In this document: positions 1 to 9,894 of the stretch, in pieces
Position numbering within the stretch: position 1 is the first letter of the stretch
Layout: each line of letters starts with the position of its first letter
NCBI RefSeq assembly: GCF_031656215.1
Contig: NZ_CP134228.1
Span: 3,925,001 to 3,989,000 of the forward strand
Reading direction: 5' to 3'
From: Mesorhizobium koreense
GTDB taxonomy: Bacteria > Pseudomonadota > Alphaproteobacteria > Rhizobiales > Rhizobiaceae
Length of the DNA stretch: 64,000 bases
Made by a program: the position numbers and the translations under genes
Notes under the pieces: model-generated
Told to the model about the DNA's origin: nothing
The model's database searches: none
What the model saw: the letters and a program-made list of their open reading frames with translations, nothing else

Positions 1-161
1 AGATGCCTGGCGTCAGCAAATGGGAACTTGCCACCTTTGCCCGCTCCATGCCGGGCCGCGGCGGCGTTGGCACCTACTGCTATACGAAATCCGTCCATAT
101 CGATATCGGCCCGGAGCGCGACTGGAACTGGCGCTGCAGGCGCAAACGGCATCGGCGATAG
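1..161 (+). CDS. DUF882 / YcbK-type peptidase M15 family protein, C-terminal end only
   Basis: The gene enters from the left edge; only about 52 C-terminal residues are visible before the TAG at 159-161. They read GVGTYCYTKSVHIDIG followed by a Trp and Arg rich tail (DWNWRC, then basic residues). The HIDIG stretch matches the His-x-Asp zinc-ligand region of the DUF882 (YcbK-like, M15A) family, periplasmic proteins thought to act on peptidoglycan. The N-terminal export signal and the rest of the fold lie outside the window, so the family call rests on this terminal motif alone. Confidence 0.6.
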   Translation, partial: MPGVSKWELATFARSMPGRGGVGTYCYTKSVHIDIGPERDWNWRCRRKRHRR

Positions 162-301
162 GCAGTAGCTGAAGCGGTTCTCAAACTCGAAAGCGGCTCG
201 CCCCGGAACCGGCCGATTAGTTTCATCTTTACCTTCCCGCTTAACCCTGCCTGAGGGCTTTATCGATAATATCGCGCCCGACCAGATGCGGGTGCGGTAG
301 A

Positions 302-1378
302 ATGAGTGACGGACGCCGATACGACTGGGTCGACGCCGCCAAGGGGCTGTCGATCATCCTCGTGGTGATGATGTACGCGGCCTACAATGTCGGCAAATAC
401 ACCGACGACGTGGGCGTGCTTCACTACGTGATCGGCTTCGCCACGCCGTTCCGCATGCCGGAATTCTTCCTCATCTCCGGCTTGTTCCTGTCGAAGGTCA
501 TCGAGCGAGACTGGCGGCGTTATGCCGACCGGCGTGTCGTACACTACCTTTATTTCTATGCCGTATGGGTAACGATCGACTATGTCCTGAAGGTCGGCAT
601 CGCCGGGCGCGACGTTCCCGGCATGCTTTCCGGTCTGGCGCTGGCCATCGTCGAGCCCTACGGCGTGCTCTGGTTCATCTACATGCTTGCCGTGTTCAGC
701 CTGGCCGGAAAACTGGTCTGGCAAGCCAAGCTGCCGCACTGGCTGGTGATCGCGGTCGCGGCTGTGCTGCAAATGGCCCACATCGAATCCCCGAGCTACG
801 CGGTGACGCAGTTCTGTGCTTATTTCGTCTTCTTCTATATTGGCTATGCCTGCTCGGCCCATGTGTTCCGCATCGTGGAGGCCGCCGCCCGCCGCCCTGC
901 CCTTGCCTGGGCCGCGTTGGCGCTGTGGGCGCTTGGCGAAGCCTTCCTCGTCTTCTGGCCGGACGGAAGGCCGGAACCGATGGAGATGCATATGGGGCTC
1001 GCGGCCTTCCCGCCGCTGCATCTGACGCTCGCGGTCGCCGGCGCCATCGCGCTCTGCACGCTCGGCTATCTCCTGATGCGGTTGCCTTATACCGACTGGC
1101 TGCGCTGGCTGGGCGAGCATTCGCTTGTCGTCTATCTCGCCTTCACGCTGCCGATGTCGGCGGTGCGCATCATCGCCATGAAGACCGGCATCCTCACCGG
1201 AACCAGCGAACTCAGCATCGCCGTGCTGGTGATGGCCGTAGCCGCGCCGGTCGTGCTCTATCTACTTGTAAAGCGGTTCGGAGTGGCCGAATTCCTGTTC
1301 GAGCGCCCCGCATGGGCGCATATCCCCGGCACGCCCGGCAGCCGCGCCGGGAAAACAGCGGTCGCGCCGGCCGAATAG
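302..1378 (+). CDS. Acyltransferase family 3 membrane protein
   Basis: A 358-residue polytopic inner-membrane protein with about ten hydrophobic segments. The N-terminal pattern (YDWVDAAKGLSIILVV) and the loop FRMPEFFLISGLFLSK are typical of the acyltransferase-3 family, which moves acyl groups onto sugars of surface or periplasmic glycans. Where many family members carry a His at the end of the first helix this protein has Tyr (VVMMYAAYN), which may matter for activity. The substrate cannot be told. It lies 113 bp upstream of purQ on the same strand. No strong ribosome-binding site precedes the ATG. Confidence 0.8.
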   Translation: MSDGRRYDWVDAAKGLSIILVVMMYAAYNVGKYTDDVGVLHYVIGFATPFRMPEFFLISGLFLSKVIERDWRRYADRRVVHYLYFYAVWVTIDYVLKVGIAGRDVPGMLSGLALAIVEPYGVLWFIYMLAVFSLAGKLVWQAKLPHWLVIAVAAVLQMAHIESPSYAVTQFCAYFVFFYIGYACSAHVFRIVEAAARRPALAWAALALWALGEAFLVFWPDGRPEPMEMHMGLAAFPPLHLTLAVAGAIALCTLGYLLMRLPYTDWLRWLGEHSLVVYLAFTLPMSAVRIIAMKTGILTGTSELSIAVLVMAVAAPVVLYLLVKRFGVAEFLFERPAWAHIPGTPGSRAGKTAVAPAE

Positions 1379-1491
1379 GCGCGACGATCCGTCCCCGGCT
1401 TTTTCGTGAAGTCGGGCCGGCGGGGCTCGCGATCCCGGCCGCTTTCGGGTAAGGAGCGCAAGGTGTCCACCACTAGCGCCCCGCTTTGCCC

Positions 1492-2160
1492 ATGAAATCC
1501 GCCGTCGTCCTGCTCCCCGGCCTCAACCGTGACCGCGATATGATCGCGGCGCTGACCAAGGTTTCGGGAAAGCCGCCCGTCACCGTCTGGCAGACCGATA
1601 CGGAAATCCCCGACGTCGACCTGATCGTTATTCCCGGCGGCTTCTCCTATGGCGACTATCTGCGCTGCGGCGCGATCGGGGCGCGCATGCCGGTCATGCG
1701 TGCCGTGGCGGAGAAGGCGGAAAAGGGCGTACTGATCATGGGCGTCTGCAACGGCTTCCAGATCCTGCTTGAGGCCGGCCTTCTTCCCGGCGCGCTTATG
1801 CGCAACGCTTCGCTTCGCTTCGTCTGCCGTGAAGTGAAACTCGAAGTTGCCAATGCAAACACCGCTTTCACGCGCCACTACGCCCCCGGGCAAGTAATCC
1901 GCTGTCCGGTCGCCCATCATGACGGCAATTATTTCGCCGACGCCGAGACGCTGGCGCGATTGGAGGGCGAAGGCCAGGTCGTGTTCCGCTATGCCGAGGG
2001 CACGAACCCGAACGGCTCGATCAACGACATCGCCGGCATTATCGACGAGCGCGGTAACGTGCTAGGGCTGATGCCGCATCCGGAAAACCTGATCGAAGCG
2101 GCACATGGCGGCGCCGACGGACGGGCGCTTTTCGAGGGCATTTTGGGGAAAGCCGCATGA
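1492..2160 (+). CDS. purQ: Phosphoribosylformylglycinamidine synthase subunit I (glutaminase)
   Basis: PurQ supplies ammonia from glutamine to PurL in the fourth step of purine synthesis (FGAR to FGAM). The 222-residue protein is a class I glutamine amidotransferase: [15 protein letters not shown] near residues 49-62, nucleophile Cys86 in GVCNGFQ, and the His196/Glu198 pair in MPHPEN. The ATG at 1492 is chosen because PurQ proteins begin MKSAVVxxPG; an in-frame TTG two codons upstream is less likely. The stop overlaps the next gene's start as ATGA. The third subunit, PurS, is not directly upstream as it commonly is in rhizobia. Confidence 0.97.
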   Translation: MKSAVVLLPGLNRDRDMIAALTKVSGKPPVTVWQTDTEIPDVDLIVIPGGFSYGDYLRCGAIGARMPVMRAVAEKAEKGVLIMGVCNGFQILLEAGLLPGALMRNASLRFVCREVKLEVANANTAFTRHYAPGQVIRCPVAHHDGNYFADAETLARLEGEGQVVFRYAEGTNPNGSINDIAGIIDERGNVLGLMPHPENLIEAAHGGADGRALFEGILGKAA

Positions 2161-2564
2161 GCAAAGGCATGATGCGACTTTCGACGGCCGCCGGCGTCGC
2201 CTTGCTCGCCGCTGTCGCGGGCTGCCAGTCGGGCGGCCACAAGACCGCAGCGGGAGAGAATTCGGCGGCCGTCGCCCTCCTCCAGCGCGTCAACGCCAAT
2301 GCGCATACCTGCTGGGTCAGGTCCAAGGACAAGGATTTCCAAGGCTACAGCGTAATCCCGGAACTCGACACCCAGGCCGGCAAACCCCGCATCCTCGTTG
2401 TCGACCGGAAGGCGGCGCAAGGGCTTCCCAAGCTGGTCATTGAGGCGGACGGCAAGCCGGTCAAGGCGACGGCCTACGGCCCGCTATTGAACCAGCCGGC
2501 AGGAGGCCGCATCGGCGCCGACCTCAAGCGCTGGACCGGCGGTTCCAATTCCTGCGCGGCATAG
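2157..2564 (+). CDS. Small predicted lipoprotein between purQ and purL
   Basis: A 135-residue protein with a short basic N-terminus, a hydrophobic stretch and a lipobox (AAVAGC, Cys23), so it is predicted to be exported and lipid-anchored. The mature part is small and soluble-looking with two further Cys residues. It overlaps purQ by 4 bp and ends 1 bp before the purL ATG, so it is surely co-transcribed with both. No family function is recognised. Its place between two subunits of a cytoplasmic enzyme is probably operon packing and not a functional link. Confidence 0.8.
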   Translation: MSKGMMRLSTAAGVALLAAVAGCQSGGHKTAAGENSAAVALLQRVNANAHTCWVRSKDKDFQGYSVIPELDTQAGKPRILVVDRKAAQGLPKLVIEADGKPVKATAYGPLLNQPAGGRIGADLKRWTGGSNSCAA

Positions 2565-2565
2565 A

Positions 2566-4776
2566 ATGAGCAGTCCCAATCCCGCCATCACGCCCGAACT
2601 CGTCGCTGCGCATGGGCTGAAGCCCGACGAATACCAGCGCATCCTCGACCTGATCGGGCGCGAACCGAGTTTCACCGAGCTCGGCATCTTCTCGGCGATG
2701 TGGAACGAGCACTGTTCGTACAAATCCTCCAAGAAATGGCTGCGCACGCTGCCCACGAAAGGGCCGCGCGTCATCCATGGACCGGGCGAGAACGCCGGCG
2801 TGGTCGATATCGGCGACGGCGACTGCGTCGTCTTCAAGATGGAGAGCCATAACCACCCCTCCTACATCGAGCCGTACCAAGGCGCGGCGACCGGTGTCGG
2901 GGGCATCCTGCGCGACGTGTTCACTATGGGCGCGCGTCCGATCGCAGCGATGAACGCGCTCCGCTTCGGTGAGCCGGAACACCCGAAGACACGGCATCTT
3001 GTGGCCGGCGTGGTTGCCGGCGTCGGCGGCTATGGCAATGCCTTCGGCGTGCCCGTCGTAGGCGGCGAGGTGAACTTCGACGCCCGCTATAACGGCAACA
3101 TCCTTGTCAACGCCTTCGCGGCGGGACTGGCAAAGACCGACGCGATCTTCCTGTCCGAGGCCAAGGGCGTCGGCCTGCCCGTCGTCTATCTCGGCGCCAA
3201 GACCGGCCGCGACGGGGTCGGCGGCGCTACCATGGCGTCCGCCGAATTCGACGAGAAGATCGACGAGAAGCGCCCGACCGTTCAGGTCGGCGATCCTTTC
3301 ACCGAGAAATGCCTGCTCGAAGCCTGCCTCGAACTGATGGCGTCGGGCGCGGTCATCGCCATCCAGGACATGGGGGCGGCCGGCCTTACCTGTTCGGCGG
3401 TGGAGATGGGCGCCAAGGGCGATCTCGGCATCGAACTCGAACTGGACAAGGTGCCGGTGCGCGAGGAGCGCATGAGCGCCTACGAGATGATGCTGTCGGA
3501 AAGCCAGGAGCGCATGCTCATGGTCCTCCGCCCCGAAAAGGAGGCCGAAGCGGAAGCAATCTTCAGGAAATGGGGGCTCGATTTCGCCGTGGTCGGCCAC
3601 ACGACCGACGACCTGCGCTTCCGCATCCTGCACAAGGGCGAGACGAAGGCCGATTTGCCGATCAAGGAATTGGGCGACCAGGCGCCGGAATATGACCGCC
3701 CCTGGGTCGAGCCGAATCGCCCGGCCCCACTCTCCGTTGACCGCGTTCCTGAAGCCGACGTTGCCGACGCACTGATAAAGCTGATCGGCTCGCCTGACCT
3801 CTCCTCGCGGCGCTGGGTCTACGAACAATACGACACGCTGATTCAGGGCAATTCCCTGCAGAGGCCGGGCGGCGACGCCGGCGTCGTGCGGGTGGAGGGG
3901 CATCCGACCAAGGCGCTCGCTTTCGCCAGCGACGTGAACCCGCGCTATTGCGAGGCCGATCCGTTCGAAGGCGGCAAGCAGGCGGTGGCGGAATGCTGGC
4001 GTAATTTGACCGCCACCGGCGCCGAGCCGCTCGCCGCCACCGACAATCTCAATTTCGGCAATCCCGAGCGGCCCGAGATCATGGGCCAGCTTGTCATGGC
4101 AGTGAAGGGGATCTGTGAGGCCTGCAAGGCGCTCGATTTCCCGATCGTCTCCGGCAATGTCTCGCTCTATAACGAAACCAACGGACGCGGCATCCTGCCA
4201 ACACCGACCATCGGCGGCGTCGGGCTGATCCCCGATTGGCGGAAGACGGCACGCATCGCCTTTGCCGGCGAAGGCGATGCGATCCTGTTTTTCGGCGCAC
4301 CCGCAGCCTATGGCGGCCATCTCGGCCAATCCGCCTACCTGCGCATCATTCACGGCCGCGAGGAAGGCCCGCCGCCGCCGGTCCACCTCACACATGAGAA
4401 AAAGGTCGGCGATTTTGTCCGCACGCTCATCCGAGAAGGTGCGACAACCGCGGTGCATGACTGCTCCGACGGTGGGTTTGCTGTAGCGCTCGCGGAAATG
4501 GCGATGGCTTCCGGTATCGGCGCGGCAATCGACGCACCGGCCGGCGTCTCTCCCGTCGCCGCCTTTTTTGGCGAGGACCAGGGCCGCTACGTCGTGACCG
4601 TGGAAGCTGGAAGGGCGGAGAACATCATGGATCGAGCGGCGGATGCACGCGTTCCGGTTCAACGCATCGGCATAACCGGCGGCGCGGAATTGAAACTCGG
4701 CGAGGCGCGTGCGATACCGATAGCCGATCTCAAGGCAGCGCATGAGGGCTGGTTCCCGCGCTTCATGGACAACTGA
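2566..4776 (+). CDS. purL: Phosphoribosylformylglycinamidine synthase subunit II
   Basis: PurL is the ATP-dependent synthetase half of FGAM synthase. The protein has 736 residues, the size of the short (PurS-dependent) PurL and not the 1300-residue fused enzyme. Typical motifs are [15 protein letters not shown] near residue 45, [19 protein letters not shown] near 95-113 and [14 protein letters not shown] near 150. Two AIR-synthase-like halves follow. It is the main gene of a purQ, lipoprotein, purL, bolA, grxD string, starting 1 bp after the lipoprotein stop. It needs PurQ (upstream here) and PurS (not seen in the window). Confidence 0.98.
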   Translation: MSSPNPAITPELVAAHGLKPDEYQRILDLIGREPSFTELGIFSAMWNEHCSYKSSKKWLRTLPTKGPRVIHGPGENAGVVDIGDGDCVVFKMESHNHPSYIEPYQGAATGVGGILRDVFTMGARPIAAMNALRFGEPEHPKTRHLVAGVVAGVGGYGNAFGVPVVGGEVNFDARYNGNILVNAFAAGLAKTDAIFLSEAKGVGLPVVYLGAKTGRDGVGGATMASAEFDEKIDEKRPTVQVGDPFTEKCLLEACLELMASGAVIAIQDMGAAGLTCSAVEMGAKGDLGIELELDKVPVREERMSAYEMMLSESQERMLMVLRPEKEAEAEAIFRKWGLDFAVVGHTTDDLRFRILHKGETKADLPIKELGDQAPEYDRPWVEPNRPAPLSVDRVPEADVADALIKLIGSPDLSSRRWVYEQYDTLIQGNSLQRPGGDAGVVRVEGHPTKALAFASDVNPRYCEADPFEGGKQAVAECWRNLTATGAEPLAATDNLNFGNPERPEIMGQLVMAVKGICEACKALDFPIVSGNVSLYNETNGRGILPTPTIGGVGLIPDWRKTARIAFAGEGDAILFFGAPAAYGGHLGQSAYLRIIHGREEGPPPPVHLTHEKKVGDFVRTLIREGATTAVHDCSDGGFAVALAEMAMASGIGAAIDAPAGVSPVAAFFGEDQGRYVVTVEAGRAENIMDRAADARVPVQRIGITGGAELKLGEARAIPIADLKAAHEGWFPRFMDN

Positions 4777-4789
4777 GCGAGGACGACAG

Positions 4790-5023
4790 ATGGCGATGGA
4801 TGCGAACGAGATCGCGCGGCTCATCCGCGAAGCCATACCCGATGCGACCGTGACCATCCGCGATCTTGCCGGCGACGGTGATCATTACGCGGCCGAAGTG
4901 GTGGCCGAGAGCTTCCGCGGCAAGAGCCGCGTGCAGCAGCACCAGATGGTCTACGAGGCGCTGAAGGGCCGGATGGGCGGCGCGTTGCACGCGCTTGCCT
5001 TGCAGACCAGCGCACCGGATTGA
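4790..5023 (+). CDS. BolA family iron-sulfur protein
   Basis: A 77-residue BolA-fold protein. The motif FRGKSRVQQHQMVYEALKG contains the conserved His used with monothiol glutaredoxins to hold a [2Fe-2S] cluster. It begins 13 bp after purL, with GAGGACGAC as ribosome-binding site. The next gene encodes a CGFS glutaredoxin, the classic partner, so the two probably work together in iron-sulfur cluster delivery or iron sensing. The short IbaG/BolA2 form fits better than the longer stress-morphogene BolA. Confidence 0.93.
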   Translation: MAMDANEIARLIREAIPDATVTIRDLAGDGDHYAAEVVAESFRGKSRVQQHQMVYEALKGRMGGALHALALQTSAPD

Positions 5024-5142
5024 GCCTCGCGCCGCTGGATCATCCCAATTCGGCCTGTCACCCTTCAAACCGTCGGGCTTAGGTGTTACATAGCGTACGG
5101 ATTTCACGTCGGACTCGGCCGGCGCATGCAAGGATAATCGAG

Positions 5143-5478
5143 ATGAGCGGTATCAATGAATTCATCGCCAACGAGGTAAAGGGCAACGATGTGGTGCTCT
5201 TCATGAAGGGCACGCCGGGTTTCCCGCAGTGCGGCTTTTCCGGTCAGGTCGTGCAGATCCTCGATTATGTCGGCGTCGACTATAAGGGCATCAATGTGCT
5301 CACCTCGGACGAGCTGCGCCAGGGCATAAAGGAATATTCGAACTGGCCGACCATCCCTCAGCTTTATGTGAAGGGCGAGTTCGTCGGCGGCTGCGATATC
5401 ATCCGCGAGATGTTCCAGGCGGGCGAATTGCAATCCTTCTTCGACGAGAAGGGCATAAGCGTCAAAGGCGCCGCCTGA
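5143..5478 (+). CDS. grxD: Monothiol glutaredoxin, Grx4 type
   Basis: A 111-residue glutaredoxin with the monothiol active site CGFS (Cys30, in [11 protein letters not shown]), plus the [19 protein letters not shown] glutathione-binding region near residue 70-90. CGFS glutaredoxins carry [2Fe-2S] clusters and pass them to client proteins, commonly with a BolA partner, which here is the preceding gene. The ATG at 5143 gives the standard MSGINEFI start; a longer in-frame version from 5083 has no family support. The gene is the last before a strong terminator. Confidence 0.96.
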   Translation: MSGINEFIANEVKGNDVVLFMKGTPGFPQCGFSGQVVQILDYVGVDYKGINVLTSDELRQGIKEYSNWPTIPQLYVKGEFVGGCDIIREMFQAGELQSFFDEKGISVKGAA

Positions 5479-5561
5479 TCCTGTCACAGGCGGGCACGTC
5501 CCGCCTGCTCCACAGCAAGTGGCCCTCGCAGCGGGGCCCTGAATCGCCAAAGAATCACCGA

Positions 5562-5587
5562 TGCGCCGGATTGCCGGCGCATTTTTT
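5562..5587 (+). terminator. Rho-independent terminator after grxD
   Basis: A perfect 8-bp stem (TGCGCCGG with CCGGCGCA, loop ATTG) is followed directly by TTTTTTC. It closes the purQ-to-grxD transcript. The next gene starts 24 bp later on the same strand and so needs its own promoter or read-through. Confidence 0.9.
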
Positions 5588-5610
5588 CTTGACCTTTCCG
5601 GACCGACACA

Positions 5611-6855
5611 ATGGACCAGGGCATCGCCGCGAAATCATCCATCGCGGCTCTGGCGATAAAGCGCTGGGAGTTCATAACGCTGGCGGCCGCGCTGATGGCG
5701 ACCAACTCGCTCGCCATCGACATCATGCTGCCCGCGCTCCAGCAGATCGGCGCAAGCCTCGGCGTCGCCAATGAGAACCATCGCCAGTATGTCCTGACCA
5801 GCTACATCGTCGGCTTCGGCGTGGCGCAGCTTTTCTTCGGACCGGTTTCGGATCGGTTCGGGCGACGCATACCGCTCGTCGTCGGGCTCGTGATCTACGT
5901 CGCAGCTGCCGCCGCCGCTGCCGTCGCGCCGACATTCGAGCTTCTGCTCCTCAGCCGCTTCATCCAGGGCGTCGGGACGGCCGGCACGCGGGTGATCGCA
6001 GTCTCCATGGTCCGCGACGTGTTCGAGGGGCGGCGGATGGCGGAGGTGATGTCGCTGATCTTCATGGTTTTCATGGCCGTGCCTGTGGTCGCGCCGGGCA
6101 TGGGGCAACTGATCATGCTGTTGGGCACCTGGCACTACATCTTCGTGGCCATGTCGATCGGCGGTATCGTCGTTTCGGTCTGGAGCCTGTGGCGGCTGCC
6201 CGAGACGCTGGCGCCGGAAAACCGCCGGCCTTTCACCGCCGAAGCGGTACTCGGCGGCTTCCGCGTGGTGCTGACCAACCGCATCGCTCTGTGCTACACG
6301 CTGGCCGGCACCTTCATCTACGCCGCCATGTTCGGCTTCATCAATAGCGCCCAGCAGATCTACATGGGCATCTACGGCGTCGGCGGGATGTTCTCGGTCA
6401 TCTTCGCGGGCGTGGCCGGCCTGCTGGCCTTGTCGAACTACTCCAATTCCCGGTTCGTCGGGCGCTTCGGCATGCGGCGCATGTCGCAGGCAGCGCTTTT
6501 CCTGTTTCTCGCCATCAGCCTGCTCTGGCTCACGCTCTCCCTGCTGATACCGATCCCGCTTTTGCTTTTCATCGCCCTTTTCGCGGCCGCGATGATCCCC
6601 TTCGGCGCGCTGGGCGCGAATTTCAACGCCCTTGCCATGGAACCGCTCGGCTGGCTTGCCGGAACCGCCTCCTCCTTCCTCGGCTTCATGCAGACCTTCG
6701 CCGGCGGTATTCTGGGCACGCTCATCGGCCAAGCCTTCAATGGCACGGTGACGCCGCTCGCCGCCGGTTTCTGCATCGTGTCGCTGGCGGCGCTCGCCAT
6801 GGTGCTGATCGCCGAGCGCGGCCGACTGTTCGAGCCGCATAATCCTCCGATCTGA
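5611..6855 (+). CDS. MFS multidrug efflux transporter, Bcr/CflA type
   Basis: A 414-residue, 12-helix major facilitator protein. The N-terminus (ITLAAALMATNSLAIDIMLP), the loop between helices 2 and 3 (FGPVSDRFGRR, the MFS signature) and helix 5 (GVGTAGTRVIAVSMVRDVFEG) are typical of the Bcr/CflA drug-resistance subfamily, proton-driven exporters of small drugs. The actual substrate is not predictable. The gene lies between the grxD terminator and the convergent ttcA gene, whose stop is 20 bp away. Confidence 0.88.
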   Translation: MDQGIAAKSSIAALAIKRWEFITLAAALMATNSLAIDIMLPALQQIGASLGVANENHRQYVLTSYIVGFGVAQLFFGPVSDRFGRRIPLVVGLVIYVAAAAAAAVAPTFELLLLSRFIQGVGTAGTRVIAVSMVRDVFEGRRMAEVMSLIFMVFMAVPVVAPGMGQLIMLLGTWHYIFVAMSIGGIVVSVWSLWRLPETLAPENRRPFTAEAVLGGFRVVLTNRIALCYTLAGTFIYAAMFGFINSAQQIYMGIYGVGGMFSVIFAGVAGLLALSNYSNSRFVGRFGMRRMSQAALFLFLAISLLWLTLSLLIPIPLLLFIALFAAAMIPFGALGANFNALAMEPLGWLAGTASSFLGFMQTFAGGILGTLIGQAFNGTVTPLAAGFCIVSLAALAMVLIAERGRLFEPHNPPI

Positions 6856-6875
6856 GAGAGCTTTGGGCCCGGTCG

Positions 6876-7733
6876 TCAGCCCGCGACGCCGAGGGCGGCG
6901 AAATCGAAGAGCTTGCGGTCGAGAAGATGCGAGGGGCGCACATTGGTCAGCGCCCGGATCATGGTGTCCTTGCGACCCGGCATGCGCCGCTCGATATCCT
7001 CCAGCATCGCTTTCATGGCGTTGCGCTGAAGACCGTCCTGGCTGCCGCAAAGATCGCAGGGGATGATGGGAAAGCGCATCGCATCCGCGAAGCGCGCAAG
7101 ATCGGCCTCGGCGCAATAGGAAAGCGGCCTGAGCACCATCACGTCGCCTTCGTCGTTCAGGAGCTTCGCCGGCATGGCGGCCAGCCGTCCGGCATGGAAC
7201 AGGTTCATGAAGAAGGTTTCCAGGATATCCTCGCGGTGGTGGCCGAGCACCAGCGCGGCGCAGCCTTCCTCGCGCGCGATGCGGTAGAGATGACCGCGGC
7301 GCAGCCTCGAGCAGAGCGAGCAATAGGTGGCACCCTCGCCGATCTTGTCGGTCACGACTGAATAGGTGTCCTGATATTCGATGCGGTGCTCCACGCCGAG
7401 GCCGTTAAGGTAATCGGGCAGGACGTGCTTCGGGAAGTTCGGTTGGCCCTGGTCGAGATTGCAGGCAAGAAGCTCGACCGGCAGCAGGCCGCGCCATTTG
7501 AGGTCGAGCAGCAGCGCCAGCAGGCCGTAGGAATCCTTGCCGCCCGAGAGCGCTATCAGCCAGCGTTCCCCCTCGCGGACCATGGCAAAATCGGAGATAG
7601 CCTGGCGCGTGTCGCGCAAAAGCCGCTTGCGCAGCTTGTTGAACTCGACCGTCGAGGGCGCATCGCGGAAAAGCGGATGGCAGCCGCCTGCATCGGCATC
7701 AGTCTCCTGCTTTGTGGCGACATGCACATTCAT
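6876..7733 (-). CDS. ttcA: tRNA 2-thiocytidine(32) synthetase
   Basis: TtcA is a cytoplasmic ATP-dependent enzyme that thiolates C32 of certain tRNAs with a [4Fe-4S] cluster. The 285-residue protein has the PP-loop SGGKDS (residues 63-68) and the cluster cysteines in CSLC (138 and 141) and in PCDLC (226). The ATG at 7733 is preferred over an upstream GTG at 7751 because GGAAGGAG lies about eight bases before it. It is the gene downstream of rpsD on the minus strand but is separated from it by a terminator. Confidence 0.95.
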   Translation of the reverse strand: MNVHVATKQETDADAGGCHPLFRDAPSTVEFNKLRKRLLRDTRQAISDFAMVREGERWLIALSGGKDSYGLLALLLDLKWRGLLPVELLACNLDQGQPNFPKHVLPDYLNGLGVEHRIEYQDTYSVVTDKIGEGATYCSLCSRLRRGHLYRIAREEGCAALVLGHHREDILETFFMNLFHAGRLAAMPAKLLNDEGDVMVLRPLSYCAEADLARFADAMRFPIIPCDLCGSQDGLQRNAMKAMLEDIERRMPGRKDTMIRALTNVRPSHLLDRKLFDFAALGVAG

Positions 7734-7776
7734 GATCGGCTCCTTCCGCACCCGTCTAAACCGGAACGAGGCAAAG

Positions 7777-7807
7777 AAAAAGGCCGCGCTTGCGGCACGG
7801 CCTTTTT
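7777..7807 (-). terminator. Terminator after rpsD
   Basis: The sequence forms a 10-bp stem (AAAAAGGCCG with CGGCCTTTTT) with an 11-base loop. Read on the minus strand it is GC-rich with a T tract, 21 bp after the rpsD stop. The A/T symmetry would also let it work on the plus strand. Confidence 0.85.
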
Positions 7808-7827
7808 GATCCGATGTGCGAAAGAAA

Positions 7828-8445
7828 TCAGCGCGAATAGAACTCGACGACGAGGTTCGGCTCCATCTGGACAGCGAACGGAACGTCCGCCAGGGCCGGC
7901 ACGCGCGCGTATGTCGCAGTCATCTTGGTGTGGTCGACATCGATATAGTCCGGCACGTCGCGCTCGGCGAGCTGAACCGCCTCCAGGACGACGACAAGCT
8001 GCTTCGACTTCTCGCGCACCTCGATCACGTCGCCAGGCTTGCAGCGATAGGAGCCGATATTGACGCGCCGTCCGTTGACGTTGACATGGCCGTGGTTGAC
8101 GAACTGGCGCGCCGCAAAGATCGTCGGGACGAACTTGGCGCGGTAGACGATGGCGTCGAGGCGCGATTCGAGCAGGCCGATCAGGTTCTCGGAAGCGTCG
8201 CCCTTGCGGCGGTTCGCCTCGTCGTAGATCTTGCGGAACTGCTTTTCGGAGACATCGCCGTAGTGCCCCTTAAGCTTCTGCTTGGCACGGAGCTGGATAC
8301 CGAAATCCGACAGCTTGCCCTTGCGGCGCTGGCCGTGCTGGCCGGGGCCGTATTCACGCTTGTTTACCGGGGATTTCGGGCGGCCCCAGACATTCTGGCC
8401 AAGCCGGCGATCAAGTTTGTATTTTGCCGATTCGCGCTTGCTCAT
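7828..8445 (-). CDS. rpsD: 30S ribosomal protein S4
   Basis: S4 is a primary 16S rRNA-binding protein that starts assembly of the 30S body. The 205-residue length and start [17 protein letters not shown] are standard for Hyphomicrobiales. The C-terminal S4 RNA-binding domain is seen in [19 protein letters not shown]. The ATG at 8445 follows AAAGGAA; the in-frame ATG at 8460 lacks family support. As in other alphaproteobacteria, rpsD stands alone, away from the alpha operon. Confidence 0.98.
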   Translation of the reverse strand: MSKRESAKYKLDRRLGQNVWGRPKSPVNKREYGPGQHGQRRKGKLSDFGIQLRAKQKLKGHYGDVSEKQFRKIYDEANRRKGDASENLIGLLESRLDAIVYRAKFVPTIFAARQFVNHGHVNVNGRRVNIGSYRCKPGDVIEVREKSKQLVVVLEAVQLAERDVPDYIDVDHTKMTATYARVPALADVPFAVQMEPNLVVEFYSR

Positions 8446-8467
8446 CGCATTTCCTTTCAAATGATCA

Positions 8468-8492
8468 CGCCCGGAACCTCATGCTCCGGGCG
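8468..8492 (-). promoter_or_regulatory. Hairpin in the rpsD 5' leader
   Basis: An 8-bp perfect stem (CGCCCGGA with TCCGGGCG, 9-base loop) sits 22 bp upstream of the rpsD ATG, within a 312-bp divergent gap between rpsD and the DUF2865 gene. There is no T tract on the minus strand, so it is not an ordinary terminator. S4 represses its own mRNA in enteric bacteria and Firmicutes, so an autoregulatory role is possible, but that is inference. The remaining gap (8493-8757) must hold promoters for both genes; no clear box was recognised. Confidence 0.45.
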
Positions 8493-8757
8493 AAGGAAAC
8501 GCGCCCTCCTCTGGTCCCTTCCGGAACCTGACAGGGTCTTCCACGCACGCTTTGCGGAAAGGCCCACGGGACACGTCAAATAAATGAAGCGCCGGGCATT
8601 GCTGTCCGACGCTGGCGGTGAAGTAGTCGAGAGCACGGCCCTTGTCAACTGCTGTGAGAACGCGCGAACCGTTCCGCGTTCACCACTTTGGATTGTCCAC
8701 GACGACAATGCCCCATCGGGATGCTAAAACAATAGGCAAAGCTACAAGCGGGGTGCC

Positions 8758-9894
8758 ATGGCTTTGGGGCGCGGGATATGGGGAACGATCACGGCAACGA
8801 TCGCTGCCGCCTTCCTGCTTGTCGGCCTGGCAGCGGGCGCGACGGCGGCGGACACACGTTATTGCCGGCATCTCAGAGCTCAACTTGCATCCGCTCCCGC
8901 CACGCAAAGAAACGCAACCATGCTCAAGCGCTACGAGCGTGCGATCGCCGACCAGGAGGACGAGCTTTCCCGTACGCACCGCATCGCGCGGCGCAGCGGC
9001 TGCGCGGGGCTGTTCGGCGATCTGCGCGATGATCCATCCGGCCGCTGTGACCCCATTGCACGCACGATCGGCAAGATGGAACGCAATATGGCGATGCTTG
9101 AGCGGCGGCGCGACGCGTTCGCGCGGAAAGCGGACGCGCCGAGCCGACAGGAGATCCTCGCGGCGATAGACGCCAATGGCTGCCGCGAGGAGCAGGTGGC
9201 GGCGCGAAGGCTGCCGGCCCCCGTCAGCCCGGACAGCGACAGCAGCGCGCTTTTCAGCCGCGCCGATCCGGGCGTCGTCATCCACCGCTCCGGCCCACCG
9301 CAGGAAGGTGACGAAATGCCGGCCGCCGGCGAACCGAACGAGAGCGGCGCCGACGCGTCCGGCACCTATCGGACCATGTGCGTGAGGACCTGCGACGGCT
9401 ATTATTTCCCGATTTCGTTTGCCACCTCGCCCGCCAATTTCGCGCGCGACGAGCAGACCTGCCAGGCGAGATGCCCCGGCACGAAGGTAGAACTCTACTA
9501 CCATGTGTCGAGCGAGGAATCGGAGAGCATGGTTTCGCTCGCAGGCGCGCCTTACGAAGACCTTCCGACCGCCTTCCTCTACCGCAAGGCGGGCGCGCCG
9601 CGCGTTCCCGGCTGCACCTGCGCCGTCGGCAAGCGGTCTTCGATCATCGCGGCCACACCGCCTGGCGAGGATCAGCCGGGAGAAGAAGCGCCCGCCTCGC
9701 AGGCCCTCGCTCAGCCCAAGGAAGAGCCGGCGGTCAAGGCCGAAGCCGTCAATCCCGCCGGCGAAGCGGTGGCAAGCGAGCCCACGCCCCTCGCCGACAA
9801 GGATCGCAAGGTCAGGGTCGTCGGGCCAAGATTCCTTCCCGACCCATCAAAGGCATTAGATCTGCGAGCTCCGGCCCCGAAGAAAGCCCCGTAA
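8758..9894 (+). CDS. DUF2865 domain exported protein
   Basis: A 378-residue protein with an N-terminal hydrophobic signal ([20 protein letters not shown]) and a conserved block [18 protein letters not shown] near residue 205. This block is followed by Cys pairs ([14 protein letters not shown]), the mark of DUF2865, an uncharacterised alphaproteobacterial envelope family. Many Cys residues suggest disulfides in the periplasm. The C-terminal third is Pro/Glu/Ala rich and likely disordered. Its last 83 bp overlap the convergent gltX gene. No function is known. Confidence 0.85.
   Translation: MALGRGIWGTITATIAAAFLLVGLAAGATAADTRYCRHLRAQLASAPATQRNATMLKRYERAIADQEDELSRTHRIARRSGCAGLFGDLRDDPSGRCDPIARTIGKMERNMAMLERRRDAFARKADAPSRQEILAAIDANGCREEQVAARRLPAPVSPDSDSSALFSRADPGVVIHRSGPPQEGDEMPAAGEPNESGADASGTYRTMCVRTCDGYYFPISFATSPANFARDEQTCQARCPGTKVELYYHVSSEESESMVSLAGAPYEDLPTAFLYRKAGAPRVPGCTCAVGKRSSIIAATPPGEDQPGEEAPASQALAQPKEEPAVKAEAVNPAGEAVASEPTPLADKDRKVRVVGPRFLPDPSKALDLRAPAPKKAP

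Noticed and set aside
2524-4857. Long open frame on the minus strand opposite purL
   Set aside because: It is a codon-bias shadow of purL in a high-GC genome: rich in Arg, Asp and His, no domain features.
5635-7323. 562-codon minus-strand frame across the MFS gene and ttcA
   Set aside because: It runs antisense to a clear MFS gene and out of frame with ttcA; no recognisable domain.
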